From positions 310,001 through 374,000 of the forward strand of contig OY969108.1 of assembly GCA_963697965.1 (NCBI GenBank): DNA of 64,000 nt, written 5' to 3'. Below, piece after piece: positions 7,782 through 15,724 of the stretch. The stretch comes from JAPLJC01 sp963697965 (GTDB lineage Bacteria > Desulfobacterota > Desulfobaccia > Desulfobaccales > 0-14-0-80-60-11). The position numbers and the translations under genes were made by a program. Position 1 is the first letter of the stretch. Each line of letters opens with the position of its first letter. The notes beneath the pieces are model-generated. The model ran no database searches, had not been told where the DNA came from, and saw nothing but the letters and a program-made list of their open reading frames with translations.

Positions 7782-8171
7782 ATGAGATCGCGGCGTTTCC
7801 ATGGTGTTATTGGGCTTGTCTGTCTGGCAATTGGATTTCTGGTCCTCTGGCACGCCTTGCCCATCCAAGCGCAAGGTTCGGCTGCGGCCCAAGGCAAGCC
7901 GGCGTTTTACGATTTCGGCGCCAAGTACTGCGTCCCCTGCAAGGAGATGCAAAAGGTCGTGGCGGAGTTGAAGCCTCAGTACGGCGACCAAGTGGAATTC
8001 CGCCTGATCTATTCGGATGAGGAAATGCCTTTGTTCAAGCAATACAAGATCGTGGCCATCCCCACGCAGGTGTTCCTGAATGCCGATGGCAAAGAAGTCG
8101 ATCGCCATCTTGGGGCCTTGTCAAAGGAAGAGGTCCTCAAGAAACTGAAGGAATTGAAGTTTATCCGCTAA
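7782..8171 (+). CDS. Exported thioredoxin-like protein
   Basis: A 129-residue thioredoxin-fold protein with an N-terminal signal sequence or anchor (about residues 9-30, ending near IQAQG). The redox centre CVPC is in the usual place, and the cis-proline loop is AIPTQVF. It lies 51 bp after acr3 and 15 bp before a CcdA/DsbD-like electron conduit, so the pair probably delivers reducing power across the membrane. A role in keeping arsenic-handling thiols reduced is inferred from context only. Confidence 0.88.
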   Translation: MRSRRFHGVIGLVCLAIGFLVLWHALPIQAQGSAAAQGKPAFYDFGAKYCVPCKEMQKVVAELKPQYGDQVEFRLIYSDEEMPLFKQYKIVAIPTQVFLNADGKEVDRHLGALSKEEVLKKLKELKFIR

Positions 8172-8186
8172 CTAAGGGGATCGTTG

Positions 8187-8882
8187 ATGGCATGGAGTGA
8201 AATTCTGGAGCAGGTCATGCAGACCCGTCCCATCCTGGCGTACGGCGCCAGCTATCTGGGAGGGGTGCTAGCCACCGCCAGCCCGTGCATCCTGGCCAGC
8301 ATCCCCCTGGTCATAGGCTTCGTCGGTGGTTACGCCGAGGGGAGTAAGAAGAAGGCCTTTTTCTATTCCGTTACCTTTGTAGTGGGACTGGCCTTGGTGA
8401 TGTCTATCTTAGGGGCCATGGCCGCCTTTATGGGTACATTGTTCGGCCAGGTGGGCACTTACTGGTATTTTGTGGTGGCGGTCATCCTCATGGTCATGGG
8501 TCTGCAGTTGACCGGCCTTATCAACTTGAAACTTGGCGGCCATGCTCAAAGATTTTTGCCGCAGCGTACCGGCCTGATCGGCGCCTTGATCTTGGGCATG
8601 TTGTTCGGCCTGGTGCTGGCACCCTGCGCTACCCCGGTGTTGGCGGTTATCCTGACCGTGGCCGCAGTCAAGGGCGAGGTGGCTTATGGCAGCTCTCTGC
8701 TATTCGCTTATGCTCTCGGTCAGGGCACCCTGGTCATTCTGGCGGGCACTTTTACCGGGGTGATCGAGGGCTTCCTGCAATCCAAAGGGGCCAGGTTCGG
8801 CACCCTGATGCAGCAGGCGGCCGGCGGCCTGATCTTTTTGGTCGGGGCCTATATTTTCTTCCAGGGGGTTCGCTCCTGGTAA
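8187..8882 (+). CDS. CcdA/DsbD-like transmembrane thiol electron carrier
   Basis: A 231-residue protein with six to seven membrane helices of the CcdA/DsbD core family. The two conserved cysteines that carry electrons lie in TATASPCILAS-like (LATASPCILAS) and LVLAPCATPVLA motifs. I chose the ATG at 8187 over the adjacent in-frame TTG at 8184; the ribosome site is AAGGGGA. It would pass electrons from cytoplasmic thioredoxin to the exported thioredoxin encoded just upstream. Such pairs also serve cytochrome c maturation, but no other ccm genes are here. Confidence 0.9.
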   Translation: MAWSEILEQVMQTRPILAYGASYLGGVLATASPCILASIPLVIGFVGGYAEGSKKKAFFYSVTFVVGLALVMSILGAMAAFMGTLFGQVGTYWYFVVAVILMVMGLQLTGLINLKLGGHAQRFLPQRTGLIGALILGMLFGLVLAPCATPVLAVILTVAAVKGEVAYGSSLLFAYALGQGTLVILAGTFTGVIEGFLQSKGARFGTLMQQAAGGLIFLVGAYIFFQGVRSW

Positions 8883-8930
8883 TTTCATCGTTTGATTAGG
8901 AAAATAGTTTTCCTTTAAAGGATGCTGTGC

Positions 8931-10061
8931 ATGGATAACCGAAAACCACCAGAGCAGGGGGTTGCGATGGAAATTGGCGAAGAAGCAACCGGTCGGCCCT
9001 GGCATTTTATTCCCAAGATAAAAGCGGGATTTGCTGATTTGTCGGCCAGACAAATCTTCAAGCTGATCTTCCTGGCTCTGGCGCTCATTGCCTGGTATCC
9101 GCTTTACAGCCGGCTGGACCCTTGCTCCCGTTGGGTGGCTTACGATGTCTTGCGCATCGCCCCCGGCACCCACCTGGGTGAATCTGTGTCCTTTTTCTTC
9201 CTGGATATCCCCAAGGTCTTTATGCTGCTCCTCCTGATCGTCTGGGCCATCGGCGTGATACGCTCGTTTTTCACTCCCGAGCGCACCCGGGCCATCCTGG
9301 CGGGCAAACGAGAGTTCCTCGGGCACGGGCTGGCGGGGGCGCTGGGGGTGGTGACGCCGTTTTGTTCTTGTTCGGCGGTGCCCCTGTTTATCGGTTTTAT
9401 GGAAGCAGGCATTCCCCTTGGCGTCACCTTCTCCTTTCTCATAACGGCTCCCATGGTGAATGAGATCGCCCTGGCGCTGCTGTTAGCCATGTTCGGCTGG
9501 CGCATCGCCCTGCTCTACATGACCACCGGACTGGTCATTGCCATCTCCACCGGGGTAATCATCGGTCGCCTCAATATGGAACACGAGGTGGAAGACTGGG
9601 TCTATGAAATTCGCATGGGGCAGGCTCCGACTCATCTGCAAAATTTAACCTGGATGGGCCGGATCGATTACGGTTTTCATCAGGTAAGAGAAATTGTGGG
9701 CCGGGTCTGGCCCTATATCATTTTGGGGATCGGGGCCGGGGCGGCGATTCACGGCTATATTCCTGCCGGCATGATGGCAAAGTATATGGGGAAGACCTGG
9801 TGGTCAGTGCCGGCGGTGGTCCTGTTCGGGGTCCCGTGGTATTCCAACGCGGCCGGTGTTATTCCCATCGTTGAGGCTCTGATGGGGAAAGGGGCGGCCC
9901 TGGGCACGACGCTGGCTTTCATGATGTCGGTCATCGCCATTTCCTTCCCGGAAATGGTCATTCTTCGGAAGGTGTTGAAGCCCAAGCTCATCGCGGTCTT
10001 CATCTGTGTGGTGGCTGTGGGGATTACCATCGTCGGCTATCTCTTCAATGCCATTTTGTGA
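8931..10061 (+). CDS. ArsP-like / DUF318-family permease
   Basis: A polytopic membrane protein of about 376 residues with roughly eight to ten helices. The diagnostic motif TPFCSCSAVPLFIGFMEAGIP is matched in two pieces (VTPFCSCSAVPLF, then EAGIPLGVTFSFL). In ArsP, cysteines of this motif bind trivalent organoarsenicals for export. Placement directly before arsM supports an ArsP role: exporting methylarsenite that ArsM makes. In-frame starts exist at 8922, 8931 and 8967; 8931 best fits the AAAGGA site. YraQ-type permeases of unknown substrate share the fold. Confidence 0.85.
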   Translation: MDNRKPPEQGVAMEIGEEATGRPWHFIPKIKAGFADLSARQIFKLIFLALALIAWYPLYSRLDPCSRWVAYDVLRIAPGTHLGESVSFFFLDIPKVFMLLLLIVWAIGVIRSFFTPERTRAILAGKREFLGHGLAGALGVVTPFCSCSAVPLFIGFMEAGIPLGVTFSFLITAPMVNEIALALLLAMFGWRIALLYMTTGLVIAISTGVIIGRLNMEHEVEDWVYEIRMGQAPTHLQNLTWMGRIDYGFHQVREIVGRVWPYIILGIGAGAAIHGYIPAGMMAKYMGKTWWSVPAVVLFGVPWYSNAAGVIPIVEALMGKGAALGTTLAFMMSVIAISFPEMVILRKVLKPKLIAVFICVVAVGITIVGYLFNAIL

Positions 10062-10083
10062 CGGGCATTCATAGGACAAAGAC

Positions 10084-10839
10084 ATGAATAATCAGAAACT
10101 GAAAGATGCTGTCAAGGACCGTTACGGCAAGATTGCCCGGGGAGAAGTCAAGTCCTGCTGCCCCGCCTGCGGGCCCACCACCACCGACCACTGCCTGGCC
10201 GTGGGCTATAGCGCCGAGGATCTGGCCCTGGTGCCGGAGATGGCCATTCTGGGAGTGGGGTGCGGCAACCCCGCGGCGCTGGCGGACCTCAAGGAGGGAG
10301 AGGCCGTCCTGGACCTGGGCTCCGGCGCCGGCATCGACGTCTTTCTGGCGGCCAAAAAGGTGGGGGAGCGCGGCCGGGTCATCGGCGTGGACCTGACCGG
10401 GGAGATGGTGGCCCGGGGGCGGCGGCTGGCCCGGGAGCACGGCTTCGGCAACGTGGAGTTCCGCCAGGGCGATATCGAGCATCTGCCCGTGGATCCGGCA
10501 AGCGTCGATGTCGTCATCAGCAATTGTGTGATAAACTTAACCCTAGACAAACTGGCGAGTTTCAAAGAGGTTCATCGGGTCTTGAAGCCAGGCGGGCGCA
10601 TCCTGATTGCCGACCTGACGACCATCGGCGAACTGCCGCCGGAAGTGCGGGCCAGCGCCGCGGCCTGGGCCGACTGTCTGGCCGGGGCCATGGAAAAAGA
10701 GCTTTATCTGGAAACCATCCGGCGCGCCGGCTTTACGGAGGTGACTATGGTTTCCGAGTCATCCTATGAGGCTCCGGGGATGGACGGGCGTTTGTCCGGG
10801 AAAATCATCAGCGTGAAGGTAGGCGCCATTAAGGGCTAA
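10084..10839 (+). CDS. arsM: Arsenite S-adenosylmethionine methyltransferase
   Basis: A 251-residue class I methyltransferase. The SAM site is VLDLGSGAGIDVFLAA (about residues 75-90) with an acidic end GVDLTGEM. ArsM-type arsenic ligands are visible: a CCPACG cluster near residues 25-30 and SNCVINL around 150. It would convert As(III) to mono- and dimethylated species using thiols from glutathione or thioredoxin. It sits 22 bp behind the ArsP-like permease, a logical coupling of production and export. Confidence 0.93.
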   Translation: MNNQKLKDAVKDRYGKIARGEVKSCCPACGPTTTDHCLAVGYSAEDLALVPEMAILGVGCGNPAALADLKEGEAVLDLGSGAGIDVFLAAKKVGERGRVIGVDLTGEMVARGRRLAREHGFGNVEFRQGDIEHLPVDPASVDVVISNCVINLTLDKLASFKEVHRVLKPGGRILIADLTTIGELPPEVRASAAAWADCLAGAMEKELYLETIRRAGFTEVTMVSESSYEAPGMDGRLSGKIISVKVGAIKG

Positions 10840-10939
10840 TAACGGCCTGGAGAGTTACTTGGTCTTCTTAACTCTTTCATCACGGAAAAGTCTGCCGTTT
10901 AGGCGGCTAGAACCAAATACGCTGAGGTTGAATTAAACC

Positions 10940-11173
10940 ATGAAGAAATTGCAGATCTTGGGACCCGGTTGTCCCAAATGCGTGGAATTGGCCAGGCGTA
11001 CGGAAGAGGCGGCCAAGGCTCTAGGCGGGGACTATGAGGTGGAAAAGGTGAGCGAACTGAGCAAGATCATGGCCTTCGGCATCTTCACTACCCCGGCCCT
11101 GGTGGTGGATGGGGAAGTGAAAGTGGTGGGCCAGGTCCCCAGCGTGGAGGAAATTAAAAAGCTGATCGACTGA
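10940..11173 (+). CDS. Small thioredoxin-fold redox-active disulfide protein
   Basis: A 77-residue protein of the MTH895/TM0996 type. It starts MKKLQILGPGCPKCVELARR with the active-site CPKC and has the cis-Pro segment IFTTPALVVDGE. This mini-thioredoxin is often found in arsenic and mercury clusters. It may reduce the ArsC enzymes encoded next or supply thiols to ArsM; that role is inferred. About 100 bp without a gene precede it, leaving room for a promoter. Confidence 0.9.
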   Translation: MKKLQILGPGCPKCVELARRTEEAAKALGGDYEVEKVSELSKIMAFGIFTTPALVVDGEVKVVGQVPSVEEIKKLID

Positions 11174-11204
11174 TGTTTCATAAATTCAGGTTGATCAAGG
11201 AAAT

Positions 11205-11651
11205 ATGACGATGGACAAAGGGGAACAGGCGAAACCGGTGGTTCTTTTCCTTTGCACCGGCAATACGGCTCGCAGCCAAATGGCCGAGGCTTTTCTGAAA
11301 AAGTATGCCGGAGAGCGCTTTGAAGTGCACAGCGCCGGGTATGAACCAAGGCCGATTAATCCTTATACCATTAGAGTAATGGAGGAAGCCGGTTTCGACC
11401 TCAGCGGGCAATATGCTAAGGGAGTGAGAGATTTCTTGGGCAAGAGGGATATCCGGTATTTGATCATCGTCTGCGGCCAGGCCGAAAAAACCTGTCCCAA
11501 GGTTTTCCCAGGCGTCTTGACGCGGTTGTTCTGGCCTTTTGAGGACCCGGCAGCCCATTCGGGGACCGAGGCGGAAAAGCTGGCAAAGTTCCGGGAGATC
11601 AGGGACCAGATCGACGGCCGCATCCAGGCATGGCTGGAGGAACTGGATTAA
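11205..11651 (+). CDS. arsC: Arsenate reductase, LMW phosphatase type (copy 1)
   Basis: A 148-residue low-molecular-weight phosphotyrosine-phosphatase-like arsenate reductase, reducing As(V) to As(III). The P-loop FLCTGNTARSQMAEAFL carries the CX5R catalytic Cys and Arg. Family resolving-Cys positions follow: one Cys in the IIVCGQAEKTCPK segment and another at the end of it. It is thioredoxin-coupled by family. It is the first of two tandem ArsC genes. Confidence 0.93.
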   Translation: MTMDKGEQAKPVVLFLCTGNTARSQMAEAFLKKYAGERFEVHSAGYEPRPINPYTIRVMEEAGFDLSGQYAKGVRDFLGKRDIRYLIIVCGQAEKTCPKVFPGVLTRLFWPFEDPAAHSGTEAEKLAKFREIRDQIDGRIQAWLEELD

Positions 11652-11696
11652 ACTCCCCTCTCATGCTGCATTAACCAGCATAGAGGATGAAAAGAA

Positions 11697-12128
11697 ATGT
11701 TTAAGGTGCTCTTTCTTTGCAGCGAGAACGCCTGCCGCAGCCAGATGGCCGAAGGTCTGGTCAACCATGATCTGGCCGGTGAGGCGCAGGCTTTTTCCGC
11801 CGGGGTGCGGCCCGGCCGGGTCAACCCCCGGGCTATCCAGGTCATGGCCGAGCTGGGCATCGATATCCGCCCCCAGCGGTCCAAGTCGGTGGCCGAGCTG
11901 GCCGGAGAGCCCTTCGACCTGGTAATCACGCTCTGCGATGAGGCCCGGCAAGAATGTCCCCTGTTTCCCGGGGAATCCGAGGTCAGGCACGTCGGCTTCC
12001 CGGACCCGGCCCGGGCCGCCGGCAGCGAAACGGAGATCACGGCGGTCTTCCGGCAGGTGCGGGACGAGTTGCGGGCGAAAATCATGCCGCTGCTGCGAGA
12101 GAAGGCCAAAGCGCGCCAGGCGCACTGA
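11697..12128 (+). CDS. arsC: Arsenate reductase, LMW phosphatase type (copy 2)
   Basis: A 143-residue paralogue of the upstream gene. The P-loop LFLCSENACRSQMAEG keeps CX5R but has Ser-Glu-Asn-Ala-Cys in place of Thr-Gly-Asn-Thr-Ala. The LVITLCDEARQECPLF segment has the redox cysteines expected of thioredoxin-dependent ArsC. The two copies differ strongly in sequence, so they are not a recent duplication. They may differ in substrate or reductant. Confidence 0.92.
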   Translation: MFKVLFLCSENACRSQMAEGLVNHDLAGEAQAFSAGVRPGRVNPRAIQVMAELGIDIRPQRSKSVAELAGEPFDLVITLCDEARQECPLFPGESEVRHVGFPDPARAAGSETEITAVFRQVRDELRAKIMPLLREKAKARQAH

Positions 12129-12175
12129 ATCCGGGACGCCCAAAGCTGCCCGGTTTAATAGAGTTCGAGGATTAC

Positions 12176-12544
12176 ATGGCTGATCGGCAAGAAGAGGCGC
12201 CTGCGGGCGCCGACCCAACCTGTCGCAAGCGCGAGGTTCCGGACCCACCACCAGGGCAGCCGCGCCCCCGGAAGATTTATCGATATCCGGTAATCGGCGG
12301 TCTATTGCGGTTTGGCTCCTGGTGGCTGGTCTTTTTCGGCATCTACGCCAGCTCTGCCGCCCCCTGTCCCTTTTGCGGGCAACCCGGCTGTCCGGTGGGG
12401 GTGGCGGCCGCCGGGATCATGGGCGGCTTCTTCGCAGCCATCTGGACTTACGGCAAAGCCTGGTCAGCTCGCCTTAAGGAGCTTTTCCGGCGTCTCAGCA
12501 GCAGGAGCGACCGCCATGTTACTGGACCGGATCGAAGACTTTGA
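12176..12544 (+). CDS. Small Cys-rich membrane protein of the arsenic island
   Basis: A 122-residue protein with a polar Pro-rich N-terminus, a hydrophobic segment (WWLVFFGIYASSAA), a CPFCGQPGCP cysteine motif and a second hydrophobic segment (VAAAGIMGGFFAAIW). A basic C-terminus follows. The ATG at 12176 follows a GAGG site. Its end overlaps the next gene by 29 bp. I do not know the family. The cysteine hairpin between two membrane stretches could bind metal or arsenite, but that is speculation. Confidence 0.65.
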   Translation: MADRQEEAPAGADPTCRKREVPDPPPGQPRPRKIYRYPVIGGLLRFGSWWLVFFGIYASSAAPCPFCGQPGCPVGVAAAGIMGGFFAAIWTYGKAWSARLKELFRRLSSRSDRHVTGPDRRL

Positions 12545-13070
12545 AATTTTCCGCCCCAAGTGTGACTCCTCCAAAGAAGTTCTGCACGCCATCGCCACCT
12601 TCCAGGCGGACATCTCCCCATCCTTCCCTTATGTAAATGGCGAGTTGGGCGGCTGGGACTATGATCCCACGAACCGGGTGCTGCTGCTTAAGCTGTCGGA
12701 CGGCAAGTGGATCACCTTGCACCCCCAAAAAATCGCCATTCGGGGGGCCAGGGACCCGGAGGAATGCCGCGCCCTCCTGGAATGGATCAAAGGGCAGATC
12801 AATGACCTTTACGACCACCGGGACCGCATCACCCCCCGCTACGTGAGCCAGGCCGGCCTCAAGATCATGGAGATCCTGAAGCTGCTGCCCCTGACCAATT
12901 GCAAAATCTGCGGCTATACCACTTGCATGGCCTATGCCGCGGCCCTGCGGGAAGGCGAGATTTCCCTGGAGGCCTGCCAGCCTCTGGGGGAAGAGAAATA
13001 CCGGGAAAAGCTGGACAAGCTCCAGGTCTATCTCCAGAGTTACGGTTGGCGGGCCCTGGATGAATTTTGA
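12516..13070 (+). CDS. 4Fe-4S domain protein of the arsenic island
   Basis: A 184-residue protein. The C-terminal part has C129-x2-C132-x4-C137-x16-C154 (TNCKICGYTTCMAYAAAL), the [4Fe-4S] motif also found at the N-terminus of the corrinoid protein subunit AcsC in this same window (TNCKECGFPTCLAFAMAL). The N-terminal 110 residues are a soluble domain with no motif that I recognise. A strong AGGAG site precedes the ATG at 12516. As the last gene of the arsenic island it may be a redox partner, but its role is unknown. Confidence 0.8.
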   Translation: MLLDRIEDFEIFRPKCDSSKEVLHAIATFQADISPSFPYVNGELGGWDYDPTNRVLLLKLSDGKWITLHPQKIAIRGARDPEECRALLEWIKGQINDLYDHRDRITPRYVSQAGLKIMEILKLLPLTNCKICGYTTCMAYAAALREGEISLEACQPLGEEKYREKLDKLQVYLQSYGWRALDEF

Positions 13071-13300
13071 TCCTCCCCCCCACCCTCCCCCCCAACAAAC
13101 CCCCGACCTGCACACCCAAGAAAAAGGAGGCCAACGCTGTTGGCCTATTAGAAGAGGATGTAGGATTTTCCTGTCCCGAATTGAGGGTTAGCGAATGCGA
13201 ATACCAGGGAAATCCTGATTTACCTTTTTCCAGAGATGACCCATATTATCATCAAAGCCAAGAAGTGTAGGCATATTAAAATGCAAAGGGTTCGTGCCCA

Positions 13301-13552
13301 GTGGAGGATGTCATGGTTCGACTAAAGGTCGACCCCAACGTGGGCGGCGTGGGCTATGGCGGCAAGGAATATCCGATAGTCAATGGCTTTGTTACGGTGC
13401 CGGAGGAGGTCGCCCAGGATCTTCTGAGCTTCGGCTGGGGATTTACCCTAAGCGCCGCAAGTGGCCCGGCAGCGAAAAAGGTGCAGCCGGATAGGCAGCC
13501 GGCGCCGAAGGCTGCGCCGGAGCACAGGTCTTATGCCTCGCCACATTTGTAG
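13301..13552 (+). CDS. Small hypothetical protein
   Basis: An 83-residue frame with a GTG start at 13301 (alternative ATG 13313). The core (LKVDPNVGGVGYGGKEYP, then VTVPEEVAQDLLSFGWG) looks like a small beta-rich domain resembling minor phage virion proteins. The tail is Pro/Ala-rich. There is no strong ribosome site. It lies alone between the arsenic island and tRNA-Sec. Confidence 0.45.
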   Translation: MEDVMVRLKVDPNVGGVGYGGKEYPIVNGFVTVPEEVAQDLLSFGWGFTLSAASGPAAKKVQPDRQPAPKAAPEHRSYASPHL

Positions 13553-13710
13553 ATTGCAGGTTTGGCAAAGGCGGCGTCGCCCCTAGACCAGAAAAGCTTG
13601 AGCCAGGCCCAGTAGCGTTCCAGAAAGTTATTTAATTATTTTTTATGAGGCAAACAAGCCAGGGGATACTATACTCCTGGGCAAGACCATTAAGATTCCC
13701 ACCCCCTAAA

Positions 13711-13739
13711 GAAAAAGGAGGCCAAAAATTTTGACCTCC
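13711..13739 (-). terminator. Terminator of tRNA-Sec
   Basis: Read on the minus strand, GGAGGTCAAAA pairs with TTTTTGGCCTCC and is followed by TTTTTC, 16 bp after the tRNA 3' end. Confidence 0.7.
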
Positions 13740-13754
13740 AGCCCCGCAAAGTAT

Positions 13755-13852
13755 TGGCGGAAGTGCATGGGAATCGAACCCACCTACCCCCTTATTCAGA
13801 AGGTACACCGGATTTGAAGTCCGGGGGCCCCACCAGTGAGCCTTGCACTTCC
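13755..13852 (-). tRNA. selC: tRNA-Sec (anticodon TCA)
   Basis: The minus strand reads GGAAGTGC ... GCACTTCC-G-CCA, an 8-bp acceptor stem as in bacterial tRNA-Sec. The anticodon arm is CCGGACTTCAAATCCGG with UCA in the loop, identical in core to E. coli selC. A long variable arm and the GGTTCGATTCC T-arm complete a molecule of 98 nt including CCA. It allows UGA to be read as selenocysteine; selA, selB and selD are not in the window. Confidence 0.95.
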
Positions 13853-14324
13853 TCAGGAATCAGCATTCGCGTCGGTTACGCCTTCCAGGTCTTCCCGAGG
13901 GGGGCGCCCCTGGGAAGTCCCCAGGCCGACAATCCGATCCGGCCCGGCCATCTGAATATATCATAGCCCCAAATCAAAGCAAAATACCACATGGCTCTCG
14001 CCTGCGAGTTCCGGCTCCAGTTTTCAAAAATATTAATCCCTGGCTGCCACTTCCGCTCATTCCCCTGTAATAAGGCCACCACTTCCTCAGCGGAGACCAG
14101 GGCCCTGCAATTCTTCTAAGGCCCTTCCTTTTACCTGTCAAGCCGGTTTGCCTGGTTCTTCCGGGGGGGAGTCTGGCGGCTTTTTCCAAGCGCTGGCCGC
14201 CCTGCGGGCCAGAAGCGGCGAGGGCGGCCCCTGATAACAGAACTAAAACTTGACGGACCAGGAAATTTATTAATATTCTCAAGCGATGGATAAGGGGATT
14301 GGATAAAGACTTAGGGGGAAACCT
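13853..14324. other. Intergenic region between tRNA-Sec and an outer-membrane protein gene
   Basis: No gene supported. It must hold the tRNA-Sec promoter (minus strand) and that of the gene at 14325. GGGGGGCGCCCC near 13900 is a short palindrome. Weak AT-rich -10-like sequences lie around 13955-13970. Confidence 0.4.
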
Positions 14325-15326
14325 TTGCAGAAAATAACCTGGCTGTTCCTGGCTATGATTCTGGCATTCTGGACCCTGGCGGCAGGCCCGGCCGCGGCCC
14401 AGGACGCCGGGGCCGCGGCTGGGGCGGACCAGCCGGCGGCGCCGCCCGCGGCAGAAAAGAAGGAAGAGACGCCCACCACCGCCGGCCCCATAATCACCGA
14501 CACCTGCATTCCCATCGGGGAGCATCAGGCCAGCCTAGCGGTCCAGGGGGCCCTGAACTTTTACGCGGCCGATTTCACTCGCAACTGGCGAGCCGTGAGC
14601 GCCAGGGGGAATTTCTACACCCTCAATATGCCGGTTAAGTTTACCTACGGCCCCGCTAAAAACCTGGAGACCTACATCGTGGCGCCCTTCCTCGCTTATT
14701 GGGCCAACGATGTGGATCGGGGGGCCGAGGGCCCCAACGGCGAACGCTCCGCCGGTTACGCCGGGATTGGGGACATTACCACGGTGGCCAAATATTTGGT
14801 CCTGGAGGAAGGGGATATCCGGCCGGCGGTCAGCCTGGAAGGGGGGGTGGGCTGGCCCAGCGGCCACGCCTCGCATCTCAACCCGCGGTTCCTGGGGGTG
14901 GATGGCCTCGGCACCGGGTCTTTCAACTTCATCACCGGCTTCAACCTGTTCAAATGGGTAAAGCCCTTCCTGCTCTCTAGCAATATCTGGCTGAACAGCC
15001 CGGTTAACGTGTTCAAACTGGACGGCGGCGACTTCCCGCAAGACGTCCGCAACCGGGAAAATGTGACCATCAACCTGGCGGCGGAATATCCGGTCAACAA
15101 ACAGTGGGTGCTGCTACTGGAGATGTTCAGCACCTGGGACTGGGAAAATTTCGGTACGGAATCCCTGGGATTCCAAACCCCCGCCACCGTTTTGGGCTTT
15201 CTGCCGGGGATAGAATATCTCCCCACCGAAAAATGGAACTTCTCCGCGGGCTGCGCCGTCGACGCCATCGGTAAATACGGCAATCGCTACATCACCCCGA
15301 CCGTTGCGGTTACTTACAATTTTTAA
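14325..15326 (+). CDS. Outer-membrane beta-barrel protein (phenol-degradation MetA-like)
   Basis: A 333-residue exported protein. A TTG start at 14325 follows AGGGGGA. The signal peptide (ITWLFLAMILAFWTLAAGPAAA) ends near residue 25, then an Ala/Pro-rich linker precedes the barrel. The alternating aromatic strands and the terminal VTYNF with C-terminal Phe are typical of outer-membrane barrels. The overall pattern (ITDTCIPIGEHQASL, later TYIVAPFLAYW) resembles the MetA-pathway/transporter barrel family. Substrate unknown. Confidence 0.75.
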   Translation: MQKITWLFLAMILAFWTLAAGPAAAQDAGAAAGADQPAAPPAAEKKEETPTTAGPIITDTCIPIGEHQASLAVQGALNFYAADFTRNWRAVSARGNFYTLNMPVKFTYGPAKNLETYIVAPFLAYWANDVDRGAEGPNGERSAGYAGIGDITTVAKYLVLEEGDIRPAVSLEGGVGWPSGHASHLNPRFLGVDGLGTGSFNFITGFNLFKWVKPFLLSSNIWLNSPVNVFKLDGGDFPQDVRNRENVTINLAAEYPVNKQWVLLLEMFSTWDWENFGTESLGFQTPATVLGFLPGIEYLPTEKWNFSAGCAVDAIGKYGNRYITPTVAVTYNF

Positions 15327-15357
15327 CGGGGCCTGCCTGTGAATTTTTCGTGGTTGC

Positions 15358-15381
15358 GGGGCTGTCCTCCAGCCCCTTTTT
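15358..15381 (+). terminator. Rho-independent terminator
   Basis: GGGGCTG, loop TCCTC, CAGCCCC, then TTTTT; it ends the outer-membrane protein gene 32 bp after its stop. The rest of the 15382-15724 gap shows no gene. Confidence 0.8.
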
Positions 15382-15724
15382 GCTTCGGTGAACGGATTAA
15401 TTTGCTGAATAGATGAGGTTTTAAAGAGCCGCAAAACTATGCCAAGGTTGCTGTATTGCAACCTCAGCCTGCTTGCCCCCCCACCATTAGTGGCTGCTCT
15501 TGACATGGCTCCCCTGGCACCTACCTTATAAGCATTCTCTAATCCTATTCCTCCAAGGCCCCGCGATCCAGGGCCTGCCATTAAGGCAACGGCCCGCAGA
15601 CCTGAAGAACCCAGGCTTTCAGGCCCCCGGTGTCAACAGGTCTCTTTCCTGACTTCCAGGAGGAGGAATTCGGGTCTCCCGACTTGCTGACAATAGCAGC
15701 CAATAACCTTGATCGGAGGCAAAG

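Noticed and set aside
13129..13145. Terminator of the ars operon (GGCCAAC/GTTGGCC hairpin)
   Set aside because: The stem is short and no T-run follows; it may still help RNA stability, but it is not supported as a terminator.
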